Assembly: GCF_029335485.1 (NCBI RefSeq)
Contig: NZ_JARJLM010000531.1
Coordinates: 1-47,782, forward strand
DNA length: 47,782 nucleotides
From: Cupriavidus basilensis
GTDB taxonomy: Bacteria > Pseudomonadota > Gammaproteobacteria > Burkholderiales > Burkholderiaceae
Direction: 5' to 3'
Positions 14,401 to 22,683 of this stretch are shown one piece after another (the first letter of the stretch is position 1; each line of letters starts with the position of its first letter). Below the pieces are notes generated by a model. That model saw only the letters and a list, made by a program, of their open reading frames with translations. It was not told the origin of the DNA and ran no database searches. The position numbers and the translations under genes were made by a program.

Positions 14401-14706
14401 TCACCAAAGAAGGCCGATTGCCGCCGCAACGCCCAACACGAGGCCGACCGCCAATAGGTGGAATAGCGACCGGAACAGGCGTCCAATGACATAGGCGCCG
14501 ACGCAGGCGAATGCGCTGACGCAGGAGAGGCGCAGCCACCTTGGCCAGTTGGCACTCAGGTCAAGCGCGTCGAACAGGAGCCAGCCTCCGGCGAAAAAGA
14601 TCGAGAAGCCATAGAAGGAGAAAAAGAAGGCCACTTCAAAGAGCCTGGGCTTGTTATCAGCTTCCGGACGCATGCTCGATCGTATGAGGATCCTGAGGAA
14701 CGCCAT
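14401..14706 (-). CDS. Possible small membrane protein, unknown
   Basis: A 101-codon frame whose translation has three clear hydrophobic stretches: around residues 25-48 (FFFSFYGFSIFFAGGW), 57-76, and 80-100 (LLAVGLVLGVAAAIGLLW). Charged or basic residues flank them, as in real small inner-membrane proteins. An internal ATG at 14673 would remove 11 residues; neither start has a good RBS. No family is recognised, and no neighbour on the same strand suggests a role. The stretches 14165-14400 and 14707-14862 show no gene. Confidence 0.4.
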   Translation of the reverse strand: MAFLRILIRSSMRPEADNKPRLFEVAFFFSFYGFSIFFAGGWLLFDALDLSANWPRWLRLSCVSAFACVGAYVIGRLFRSLFHLLAVGLVLGVAAAIGLLW

Positions 14707-14862
14707 GATGTCATGGTCCCAGCCCTTGGGGAACCTGCCCGCAGGACGATCAGATTGTTCGGCGCATCCTCAGGATTTATCCGATGGCAATAGCTCCACA
14801 ATCGTCGACCTCTTGCCCAATGTGCCAGGCACGGCGGTTCGCAGCCTCCGGCAGGGGGCTGT

Positions 14863-15372
14863 GTGGGGGCGAATCTCCCACGCGTATCCCGCCGGCGCTA
14901 TCGGCAGATTGCCCTCTGGCAGCTGGAAGCCGGTCGCCGCTACGATCTGGCGCCCGGCCTGCATGTCCAGCCGCAGGCCCAGCTGGTGTATCAACCTCTG
15001 GACCTGCACGATAGCGCGGATGCTGCCAGCAGGGTGATGTTCCCCAGCACCGACACCGCGCTGCTGCGCCTGGGGGCACGGCTGAGCAAGGACCTGCGGT
15101 GGTCAGATCAAGCGCCGGGTACTGCCTGGGTAAGCGGCAATCTGCTGCAGCGCGTGGGTGCCCATGCCCGTACGCGCTTCAGCACGCCGACCCAGGGCGA
15201 CGTCGGCTTCAGCAATGACCTGCCGGGCACGGCGCTGAGCTTGCAGACCGGGATTGAAGGCCAGGTTCGCAAGAACGTCGTGGTCAATGCGCGGATCGGC
15301 GTCGAACAGAGCGTCGACGGTTCTGGCCTCACCAGTCTCGGCGGGCAGCTGGGGTTGAAGGTGTCGTTCTAG
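14863..15372 (+). pseudogene. Autotransporter beta-barrel remnant
   Basis: The translation (about 169 codons) looks like the C-terminal part of an autotransporter beta-domain. It has alternating amphipathic strands, LEAGRRYDLAPGLHVQPQAQLVYQ, and a final strand ending LGGQLGLKVSF with the C-terminal aromatic residue recognised by the Bam machinery. A full barrel needs ~260-300 residues plus a passenger and signal peptide, and none of these precedes it in any frame. It is therefore a decayed or truncated gene. The apparent ATG at 14863 is probably not a functional start. Confidence 0.65.
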
Positions 15373-15411
15373 CGTGCCGCCGCCCGCTGCTCGGCTCGGG
15401 CGTGAGGAAGG

Positions 15412-15447
15412 CGCCGGATGGCCGAAGGCCTCCGGGCCATCCTGGCG
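15412..15447. terminator. Hairpin between convergent genes
   Basis: CGCCGGATGGCC pairs with GGCCATCCTGGCG (12 bp with one bulge, 11-nt loop) between the autotransporter remnant and the livF-type stop. It can work from either side, but no T-run follows. Confidence 0.45.
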
Positions 15448-15456
15448 GCGGCCCCC

Positions 15457-16170
15457 CTACACCTCCAGCCATTCCTTGCGAATGGCGGCATTCGCCTTCA
15501 GATCCCCTGGCGTGCCTTCGAACACGATATGCCCGTGCCCCATCACATAGACCCGCTGGGAAATATCCAGCGCGATGGCCAGCTTCTGCTCGATCAGCAG
15601 CACCGACACGCCGCGCTCCTTCAGGACCTTGAGGTAGTCGCCCACCAGCGTGACGATCATCGGGGCCAGCCCTTCGGTGGGCTCGTCGATCAGCACCAGG
15701 TCGGGGTCGCCCATCAGGGTGCGGCACAGCGTGAGCATCTGCTGCTCGCCGCCGGAGAGCACGCCGGCAGACGTATTCTCCCGCTCCTTCAGGCGCGGGA
15801 ACATGTTGTACATGTCCTGCACCGTCCAGCGGGGCTTGGACTGGCGCGGATTGCGCTTCTCCCCTAGCTGCAGGTTCTGGCGCACCGTGAGCGTGGGGAA
15901 GATGTCGCGGTTCTCCGGCACGTAGCCCACGCCCAGGTGGGCGATCTCGAAGGTGCGCCGCCCGAGGATCTCCTCGTCGCGAAAGCGCACCGAGCCCTCC
16001 GCCTTGACCATGCCGAGGATGGCCTTGGCCATGGTCGAGCGCCCCACCCCGTTGCGGCCCAGCAGGGCGACGATCTCGCCTTCGTCGATATGCGCGTCGA
16101 CGCCGTGGAGAATATGGCTCTTGCCGTAGTAGGCGTGCAATCCCTGCACGTCCAGCATGCGCTTGCCCAT
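15457..16170 (-). CDS. livF: LivF-type ABC transporter ATPase
   Basis: A 237-residue ATPase of the branched-chain-amino-acid/HAAT importer class, last gene of the six-gene unit. Its start codon shares a base with the LivG stop (TGATG). Family features are an LSGGEQQM signature and Walker B LVLIDEPTEGLAP. The Walker A loop reads GRNGVGRST, with arginine at residue 44 (codon 16039-16041) in place of the usual lysine. The lysine normally contacts ATP phosphates, so this subunit may have altered hydrolysis. The change may also be a subfamily trait, since I recall similar loops in some LivF relatives. LivG in the same complex has a normal Walker A. Confidence 0.9.
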   Translation of the reverse strand: MGKRMLDVQGLHAYYGKSHILHGVDAHIDEGEIVALLGRNGVGRSTMAKAILGMVKAEGSVRFRDEEILGRRTFEIAHLGVGYVPENRDIFPTLTVRQNLQLGEKRNPRQSKPRWTVQDMYNMFPRLKERENTSAGVLSGGEQQMLTLCRTLMGDPDLVLIDEPTEGLAPMIVTLVGDYLKVLKERGVSVLLIEQKLAIALDISQRVYVMGHGHIVFEGTPGDLKANAAIRKEWLEV

Positions 16171-16943
16171 CAGTGCGCTCCCTCAGTGGCAGGTTCGTCC
16201 AGGGTCGTGCCCAGGTAGGCTTCCTTGACCTTGCGGTTGGCGCGGATGGCCTCGGGGGTGTCGGTGGCGATGACCTCGCCGTAGACCAGCACGGAGATGC
16301 GGTCGGCCAGGCCGAACACCACGCTCATGTCGTGCTCCACCATCACCAGGGTCTTGCCCACGGTGACACGGCGGATCAGCTCCACCGCGTGGTCGGACTC
16401 CGAGCGGCTCATGCCGGCGGTGGGTTCGTCCAGCAGGATCACCTCGGCGCCGCCGGCGATGGTGATGCCGATCTCCAGCGCGCGTTGCTCGGCGTAGGTC
16501 AGCAGGCTGGCCTGGGTGTTGCGGCGGTGCTGCAGGCCGATCAGTTCCAGCACTTCGTCCGCCCGCTCGCGCGCGTCGCGCAGCTCGGACAGGCGATGCC
16601 AGAAAGAATACTTGTAGCCCAGCGACCACAGCACCGCGCAGCGCAGGTTCTCGAACACCGACAGCCGGTGAAAGATATTGGTGATCTGGAAGCTGCGCGA
16701 CAGCCCCATGCGGTTGATCACGAAGGGCTGCAGCCCGCCGATCTCCTGGCCGTTGAGCCTGACCGTGCCCGAACTGGGCGCGAAGCGGCCCGAGATCAGG
16801 TTGAAGGTGGTCGATTTGCCGGCCCCGTTGGGGCCGATCAGCGCATGGCGCTCGCCCTTGGGGATGGTGAGGTTCACCCCCCGGATGATTTCGGTCTGGC
16901 CGAATTTCTTGCGCACATCGTTCAGTTCCAATGCCGCGGTCAT
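16170..16943 (-). CDS. livG: LivG-type ABC transporter ATPase
   Basis: A 257-residue ATPase with canonical GPNGAGKST (residues 37-45), Walker B VILLDEPTAGMS and the switch histidine in VMVEHDMSVVF. The signature motif is degenerate (LTYAEQRALE), which is common in LivG. The start at 16943 overlaps the LivM stop as ATGA. It pairs with LivF to energise import through LivH and LivM. Confidence 0.92.
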   Translation of the reverse strand: MTAALELNDVRKKFGQTEIIRGVNLTIPKGERHALIGPNGAGKSTTFNLISGRFAPSSGTVRLNGQEIGGLQPFVINRMGLSRSFQITNIFHRLSVFENLRCAVLWSLGYKYSFWHRLSELRDARERADEVLELIGLQHRRNTQASLLTYAEQRALEIGITIAGGAEVILLDEPTAGMSRSESDHAVELIRRVTVGKTLVMVEHDMSVVFGLADRISVLVYGEVIATDTPEAIRANRKVKEAYLGTTLDEPATEGAH

Positions 16944-18253
16944 GCCGTACCTCCCGTGATTTCGGCCTGTACCTTGTCCCAGGTGGCGCGCACGCGCGCC
17001 TTCGCGGCGCGGCAGGCCAGCAGGCCGCCCACCCAAAGCACCGCTGCCACCAGCCATGGCGCGACGGTGCCGGCATCGAAGCCGATGCCGATCAGTGACA
17101 TGTCGGTACCGTTGGCGCTGTCCACCTGTACCTTGTAGACCAGCTCCACGGTCAGGATCACCGCCGCTAGCAGCACCAGCCCGGCAGCCGCGGCGCGGCC
17201 GTAGTCCGGCAGCATGCGGCCCAGCTTGCGGTGCGCCAGCAGCGGTACCTGCATCGTCAGCAGGCTGGCGATGCCGCCCGGCACGAACATCACCATCAGC
17301 ACGAAGAACAGGCCGAGATACAGCAGCCATGCCTTGGTCAGGTCGGACAGCGCCACCGCGAACAGGATGAACACCACGGCGCCGATCACCGGGCCGAAGA
17401 ATACGCCCGCGCCCCCGATGAACGCCGCCAGCAGTACCCCGCCGGAGCGCACCGCGCTGACGTTCTCGGCCGACACGATCTCGAAATTGATGGCCGAGAG
17501 CGCGCCCGAGATACCGGCGAAGAAGGCCGACAGGATCAGCACCAGGTAGCGCACGCGCTGGGTGTTGTAGCCGATGAATTCCACCCGCTCCGGATTGTCG
17601 CGCACTGCGTTGGCGATACGGCCCAGCGGCGTCTGGGTCCAGGCATACATGGCCACCATCGACAGCAGGCACCACACCGCGATCAGGTAGTACACCTGCC
17701 GCCCGGGGCCGTAGGTGATGCCGAACACGGCTTCGCCCACCATGCGGTTGGTGGATATCCCACCTTCGCCGCCAAAGAAATCCGGGAACATCAGCGAGCT
17801 GGCGAACACCATTTCGCCGATGCCCATGGTGATCATGGCGAAGGTGGTGCCGGACTTCTTGGTGGTGACATAGCCGAACAGCACGCCGAAGAAGGCGCCG
17901 GCCAGGCCGCCCACCACCGGCAGCAGCGAGACCGGCAGCCATACCTTGCCCGCGCCCACCATGTTCAGCACGTGGATGGCGATGAAGGCGCCCAGTCCCG
18001 CGTACACGGCATGGCCGAACGACAGCATGCCGGTCTGCCCCAGCAGCATGTTGTAGGACAGCGCGAAGATGATCATGATGCCCATCTGGGACATCAGCGT
18101 GATGGCGAAGCCGCCGGTGAAAAACAGCGGCATCACCAGCATCAGGGCCGCGGTCAGGCCCCAGATCAGCCAGCGCGCCAGGTTCAGCGGGCGATAGCGC
18201 ATGGTGCGGCCCGTCGCGGCCGCCTCGCGGCGTTGTTGCATTGTCGTCTCCAT
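16940..18253 (-). CDS. livM: LivM-type ABC transporter permease
   Basis: A 437-residue inner-membrane permease, longer than the ~320-360 typical of core LivM. The core starts with the TLMSQMGIMIIFALSYNMLLGQTGMLSFGHA region, the LivM hallmark, at about residues 50-90. The C-terminal ~90 residues hold two additional hydrophobic segments beyond the usual end. Starts at 18253 (METTMQQ) and 18241 (MQQRRE) are both possible. It follows LivH by 4 bp. Confidence 0.92.
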   Translation of the reverse strand: METTMQQRREAAATGRTMRYRPLNLARWLIWGLTAALMLVMPLFFTGGFAITLMSQMGIMIIFALSYNMLLGQTGMLSFGHAVYAGLGAFIAIHVLNMVGAGKVWLPVSLLPVVGGLAGAFFGVLFGYVTTKKSGTTFAMITMGIGEMVFASSLMFPDFFGGEGGISTNRMVGEAVFGITYGPGRQVYYLIAVWCLLSMVAMYAWTQTPLGRIANAVRDNPERVEFIGYNTQRVRYLVLILSAFFAGISGALSAINFEIVSAENVSAVRSGGVLLAAFIGGAGVFFGPVIGAVVFILFAVALSDLTKAWLLYLGLFFVLMVMFVPGGIASLLTMQVPLLAHRKLGRMLPDYGRAAAAGLVLLAAVILTVELVYKVQVDSANGTDMSLIGIGFDAGTVAPWLVAAVLWVGGLLACRAAKARVRATWDKVQAEITGGTA

Positions 18254-18257
18254 GCTG

Positions 18258-19205
18258 TCAGCTCTCCCGGGTACCCATCAAACCACGCGGCCGGAAGATC
18301 AGCATCACAACCAGCAACAGATACGGCAATACCGGGGCGACCTGCGCCACGGTAAGCCTCCACAGCGAGGACAGCGGCGTGCTGTCGGTCACATGCAGGC
18401 CGACCGAACCCAGCAGGCCGGCCAGCGAGGCGTCCAGCGTGACGGCAAAGGTCTGCAGCACGCCGATCAGCAGCGAGGCGATAAAGGCGCCCACCAGCGA
18501 GCCCATGCCGCCCACCACCGCCACCACGAAGACGATCGACCCCACGGCCGCCGCCATCGACGGCTCGGTGACAAAGGCGTTGCCGCCGATGACCCCGGCC
18601 AGCCCCGCCAGCGCGGCGCCGCCGCCAAATACCATCATGAACACGCGCGGCACATTGTGTCCCAGCGCCTCGACCATCTCGGGGTGCGTCAGCGCGGCCT
18701 GGATCACCAGCCCGATGCGGGTGCGGGTGAGCACCAGGTAGATCGCCACCAGCATCGCCAGCGACACCAGCATCATGAACGCGCGGTACTTGGGGAAGGA
18801 CGAGGTGAAGACCGTGAACAGCGGCCCGTCCAGCTCGGCCGGGATGCGGTAAGGCACGGCGGCCAGGCCCCATACCAGCTTGACGCCTTCCTCGATCAGG
18901 TAGGCCAGGCCAAAGGTGAACAGCAGCTCGGCCACATGCCCGTACTTGTGCACGGTGCGCAGGCCGAAGCGCTCCACCAGCGCCCCGGCACCGGCCACCA
19001 GCAGCGGCGCGAAGATCAGCGCGGGCCAGAAGCCGATCTTGCTGGCGATGGTGTAGGCAAAGTAGGCGCCCAGCATGTAGAAACTGGCGTGCGCGAAGTT
19101 CAGCACGCCCATCATGCTGAAGATCAGCGTAAGCCCGGAAGAGAGCATGAACAGCAGCAGCCCGTAGCTGACGCCGTTCAACATGGAAATGACGAAGAAT
19201 TCCAC
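18258..19205 (-). CDS. livH: LivH-type ABC transporter permease
   Basis: A 315-residue permease with eight or so membrane segments. The N-terminal NGVSYGLLLFMLSSGLTLIFSMMGVLNFAHA stretch and a GGMGSLVGAF loop are typical of LivH. It forms the channel with LivM. It lies 175 bp downstream of the solute-binding-protein gene; that gap shows no gene or clear promoter. Confidence 0.92.
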   Translation of the reverse strand: MEFFVISMLNGVSYGLLLFMLSSGLTLIFSMMGVLNFAHASFYMLGAYFAYTIASKIGFWPALIFAPLLVAGAGALVERFGLRTVHKYGHVAELLFTFGLAYLIEEGVKLVWGLAAVPYRIPAELDGPLFTVFTSSFPKYRAFMMLVSLAMLVAIYLVLTRTRIGLVIQAALTHPEMVEALGHNVPRVFMMVFGGGAALAGLAGVIGGNAFVTEPSMAAAVGSIVFVVAVVGGMGSLVGAFIASLLIGVLQTFAVTLDASLAGLLGSVGLHVTDSTPLSSLWRLTVAQVAPVLPYLLLVVMLIFRPRGLMGTRES

Positions 19206-19380
19206 AACATATCCTTCATTCTGACGCTCGCGGCCAGTTGGCGGGCCAGCGGTCGGCCGGTCGGAAATCGGGCGCGCGCGGGTGAGCGCTGCCCACCCGG
19301 GGTGGCATGCGCCGCCCCGGGCCGACCGAAGTATGCAGGATCGGGGCGCGCGCCGGAACTGGCCGCGCTCCCCGCCGCGC

Positions 19381-20625
19381 TCAGGCTCCGCCCGGGCGCT
19401 TCATCTGGCAGGAGGTCGGCTGCGCTGCCACGTACTGGTCCAGCAGCGCATCGGTCTTCCAGCCAAAGCCGGTGTTTTCCTGGTCGAACCTGACCTCCTT
19501 GCCGTCGGCCTTGGTCCAGGTCGCCACCACCAGCGATTGCTGGGCCTGGTGATCCGAGCCGCGCATCTCCACCGCGCCGTTCAGGCTTTCGGCCTTCATG
19601 CCTTCCAGCGCCTTGGCCACCTTGACCGGATCGGTCGACTTGGTGTCGGTGAACGCCTTGCCCAGCATGGCGATACCGGTGTAGGCGGCCATCACGTAGA
19701 AGTCGTCGTTGTACTTCTTCTTGAAGCCCTCGATGACATCCGCGCCCTTGAAGCCCTTGTTGTTGGGGTTGTAGTAGCCGACATACTTGACATGCCCGGC
19801 TTCCGACGGCCCCATGGCGGTCGGCACGCCGGTGGTGCCGGCGTAGTAGGTGTAGTAGTTGGTGGACAGGCCCGCGTCCTTGCCGGCCTTGATCAGCAGC
19901 GCGAGGTCGCTGCCCCAGTTGCCGGTGATCACGGTGTCGGCGCCGGAGGCCTTGATCTTGGCCGCGTACGGGGCGAAGTCCTTGACCTGGGCCAGCGGAT
20001 GCAGGTCGTCGCCGACGATCTGGATGTCCGGACGCTTGCGCTTCAGGTATTCCTTGGCGGCGCGCGCCACCTGGTGACCGAAGGAGTAGTTCTGGTTGAT
20101 CAGGTAGACCTTCTTGACGCTGGGGTCCTTGGCCAGGAAGGTGGTCAGGGCCTCCATCTTCATGTCGGAGTTGGCGTCGAGCCGGAAATGCCAGTAGTTG
20201 CACTTGCCATTGGTCATGTCCGGGTCCACCGCGGCGTAGTTCAGGTAGACGATCTCCTTGCCCGGATTACGCTCGTTGTGCTTAGCCACCGCGTCTTCCA
20301 GGGCCAGGCCCACCGAGGAGCCGTTGCCTTGCACGATGTAGCGGATGCCCTGGTCCACGGCCTGCTTGAGGATGGTCAGGCTTTCCTGCGGCGAGAGCTT
20401 GTTGTCGAAGCCGACCACTTCAAACTTGTGCCCGCCACCCCAGTTCTTCTGGTTGGCGATGTCGGCGACGAACTGCCAGCTCTTGAGCTGGTTCTGACCC
20501 ACTGGCGCCATCAGGCCGGACAGCGGATCGATAAAGGCGATCTTCACCGTGTCGGCCGCCGCCACCCCGGAACCCATTGCCGCAAGAATAGCCGTGGCGG
20601 CCACCAGCGAACGCATTCTGATCAT
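19381..20625 (-). CDS. ABC transporter solute-binding protein (LivJ/HAAT type)
   Basis: A 414-residue periplasmic binding protein with a signal peptide cleaved near GVAAAD (~residue 24). A two-lobe receptor domain follows, with PLSGLMAPVGQNQLKSWQF and GNGSSVGLALEDA segments. AAGGAGACAAGC before the ATG at 20625 fixes the start. It is second in the unit after the acyl-CoA ligase. This suggests that the ligand is a carboxylic acid (fatty, phenyl-alkanoic or aromatic) rather than an amino acid (inference from context). Confidence 0.9.
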   Translation of the reverse strand: MIRMRSLVAATAILAAMGSGVAAADTVKIAFIDPLSGLMAPVGQNQLKSWQFVADIANQKNWGGGHKFEVVGFDNKLSPQESLTILKQAVDQGIRYIVQGNGSSVGLALEDAVAKHNERNPGKEIVYLNYAAVDPDMTNGKCNYWHFRLDANSDMKMEALTTFLAKDPSVKKVYLINQNYSFGHQVARAAKEYLKRKRPDIQIVGDDLHPLAQVKDFAPYAAKIKASGADTVITGNWGSDLALLIKAGKDAGLSTNYYTYYAGTTGVPTAMGPSEAGHVKYVGYYNPNNKGFKGADVIEGFKKKYNDDFYVMAAYTGIAMLGKAFTDTKSTDPVKVAKALEGMKAESLNGAVEMRGSDHQAQQSLVVATWTKADGKEVRFDQENTGFGWKTDALLDQYVAAQPTSCQMKRPGGA

Positions 20626-20722
20626 GCTTGTCTCCTTCGGTTTTATAGTTGGCTGTCTTTGATCCCGATTCGCCGCGACGCCCTCTCCGTTACCTCAACG
20701 CGCTGCAAACCTGTCCTACGGA

Positions 20723-20741
20723 TGCCGGCCGCTGGCCGGCA
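20723..20741 (-). other. Perfect hairpin between ligase and binding-protein genes
   Basis: TGCCGGCC-GCT-GGCCGGCA has an 8-bp stem and 3-nt loop in the 164-bp gap between the ligase stop and the binding-protein start. There is no T-run. It could be an RNA-processing or partial-termination site that sets different expression for the two genes. Confidence 0.5.
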
Positions 20742-20789
20742 AAGGGTTGGCGGCTCTGCGGCCGCCTTGGCGTCAGTCAGGTCATCAGG

Positions 20790-22415
20790 TCAGGCGGCCG
20801 GCAGGCGGTAGTCCTTGAACTGTTCGCGCAGCTTGAGCTTCTGCATCTTGCCGGTGGCGGTGAGCGGAATCTCGGTGACGAAGGCCACGTCATCGGGAAT
20901 CCACCATTTGGCGACCTTGCCTTCGAAGAATTTCAGCAATTCCTCGCGCGTCACCTCGGCGCCCGGCTTCGTCATCACCACCAGCAGCGGGCGCTCGTCC
21001 CACTTGGGGTGATAGCAGGAAATGCAGGCCGCCATATGCACCGCCGGATGGGCCGCCGCCACGTTCTCGATATCGATCGAGGAGATCCACTCGCCGCCGG
21101 ACTTGATCACGTCCTTGCTGCGGTCGGTGATCTGCATATAGCCGTCCGGGTCGATGGTGGCCACGTCGCCCGTGGGGAACCAGCCATCCACCAGCGGCGA
21201 GGCATCGTTGCGGTAGTAGTGTTCGATCACCCAGGGACCGCGCACGTGCAGGTCGCCGAACGCCTTGCCGTCCCAGGGCAGTTCATTGCCGTCGCCGTCG
21301 ACGATCCTCATATCGACGCCGAAGATGACGCGACCCTGCTTCTCCTGGATCTTCTGCTGCTCCTCTTCGGGCAGGCTGGCGTGGCGCGCCAGCAGCTTGC
21401 AGGTCGTTCCCAGCGGGGACATCTCGGTCATACCCCAGGCGTGGATGGTTTCCACGTCGAGCGCCTTGAGGGCACGGATCATGGCCGGCGGCGCCGCCGA
21501 GCCGCCGATCACGGTGCGGCGGAAGGTGGAGAACCTGAGTTGATTGGCCTGCACGTACTGCAGCAGGCCCAGCCAGACCGTCGGCACGCCAGCGGAGAAG
21601 GTCACCTTCTCCTGCTCGAACAGTTCATAGAGCGAGGCGCCGTCGAGCCTGGCGCCGGGCAATACCAGCTTGGCGCCGACCAGCGGCACCGAGTACGGCA
21701 GGCCCCAGGCATTGACGTGGAACATCGGCACCACGGGCAGGATCACATCGCGCGCCGAGCAGCCCAGCGCGTCCGGCAGCGCGGATGCGTAGGAGTGCAG
21801 CACGGTCGAGCGGTGCGAATACAGCGCACCCTTGGGGTTGCCGGTGGTGCCGGAGGTGTAGCAGAGGCTGGATGCCGTGTTCTCGTCGAACTGCGGCCAG
21901 GCGTAGTTGCCGTCCTGCGCGTCGATCAGGTCTTCATAGCAGATCAGCGGCACCTTGGCGTCGGCCGGCATATGGGCGCGGTCGCTCATCAGCACCCAGC
22001 CCTTCACGTTCGGGCAATGCGGCGCCACGCCTTCCACCAGCGGCAGGAAGGTGGCATCGAAGAAGACGTACCGGTCCTCGGCATGGTTGACGATATAGGC
22101 GACCTGCTCCGGGAACAGGCGGGGATTGACGGTATGGCATACCGCGCCCGAGCCCGACACCGCGTAGTAGATCTCCAGGTGGCGATAGCCATTCCAGGCC
22201 AGCGTGCCGACGCGCTCGCCCGCTGTCACCCCCAGCGCGGCGATGGCCTGGGCCAGCTTGCGGGCGCGCAATTCGCAATCGCGGTAGGTATAGCGGTGCA
22301 GATCGCCTTCGGTCCGTCGCGAGACGATTTCCGTGCCGCCGTAGTGGCGTGCGGCGTGCTTGATGATGGAGGAAATGAGCAAGGGTTCGCTCATCATTTG
22401 ACCCATCAATGCCAT
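20790..22415 (-). CDS. Acyl-CoA ligase (AlkK-like, medium/long chain)
   Basis: A 541-residue AMP-forming ligase of the acyl-CoA synthetase class. The P-loop [11 protein letters not shown] is near residues 183-193. The motifs [28 protein letters not shown] and the C-terminal catalytic lysine in [13 protein letters not shown] are all intact. Overall it resembles AlkK / medium-chain fatty-acid ligases. AGGAGA precedes the ATG at 22415. As first gene of the unit it would activate, as a CoA ester, the acid imported by the downstream ABC system. A palindrome upstream (22460-22486) suggests TetR-type control. Confidence 0.92.
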   Translation of the reverse strand: MALMGQMMSEPLLISSIIKHAARHYGGTEIVSRRTEGDLHRYTYRDCELRARKLAQAIAALGVTAGERVGTLAWNGYRHLEIYYAVSGSGAVCHTVNPRLFPEQVAYIVNHAEDRYVFFDATFLPLVEGVAPHCPNVKGWVLMSDRAHMPADAKVPLICYEDLIDAQDGNYAWPQFDENTASSLCYTSGTTGNPKGALYSHRSTVLHSYASALPDALGCSARDVILPVVPMFHVNAWGLPYSVPLVGAKLVLPGARLDGASLYELFEQEKVTFSAGVPTVWLGLLQYVQANQLRFSTFRRTVIGGSAAPPAMIRALKALDVETIHAWGMTEMSPLGTTCKLLARHASLPEEEQQKIQEKQGRVIFGVDMRIVDGDGNELPWDGKAFGDLHVRGPWVIEHYYRNDASPLVDGWFPTGDVATIDPDGYMQITDRSKDVIKSGGEWISSIDIENVAAAHPAVHMAACISCYHPKWDERPLLVVMTKPGAEVTREELLKFFEGKVAKWWIPDDVAFVTEIPLTATGKMQKLKLREQFKDYRLPAA

Positions 22416-22459
22416 GGAATAGTCTCCTGTGATTTTGTAGATCCGTCAAAAAAACCGCC

Positions 22460-22486
22460 AAAAAACGAACAACCGTTCTATTTTTT
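22460..22486. promoter_or_regulatory. Dyad upstream of the acyl-CoA ligase (TetR-type operator candidate)
   Basis: GAAC-AACC-GTTC (22467-22478) is flanked by A6 on the left and T6 on the right, giving a long near-symmetric element about 45-70 bp before the ligase ATG. GAAC/GTTC arms occur in operators of several TetR-type fatty-acid regulators. No TetR gene is adjacent; the nearest is at 26964. Confidence 0.45.
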
Positions 22487-22683
22487 GGCCGATTGTTCCC
22501 ATCCTTTGATGAAACGTCAACGGGATTCCGTTGTGCGCTGCCATATCCGCGATACCGGGTGGTTGCCTGCCCGCACCACGCCGGTGCGGCGGGAAGCGGG
22601 ATTCAAGGGATATCCGGAAACATTGTGGCGACAACTGCGGTCAGACATGCAAATGACGGCGTGGAAGTACAATAACGCCTGCC

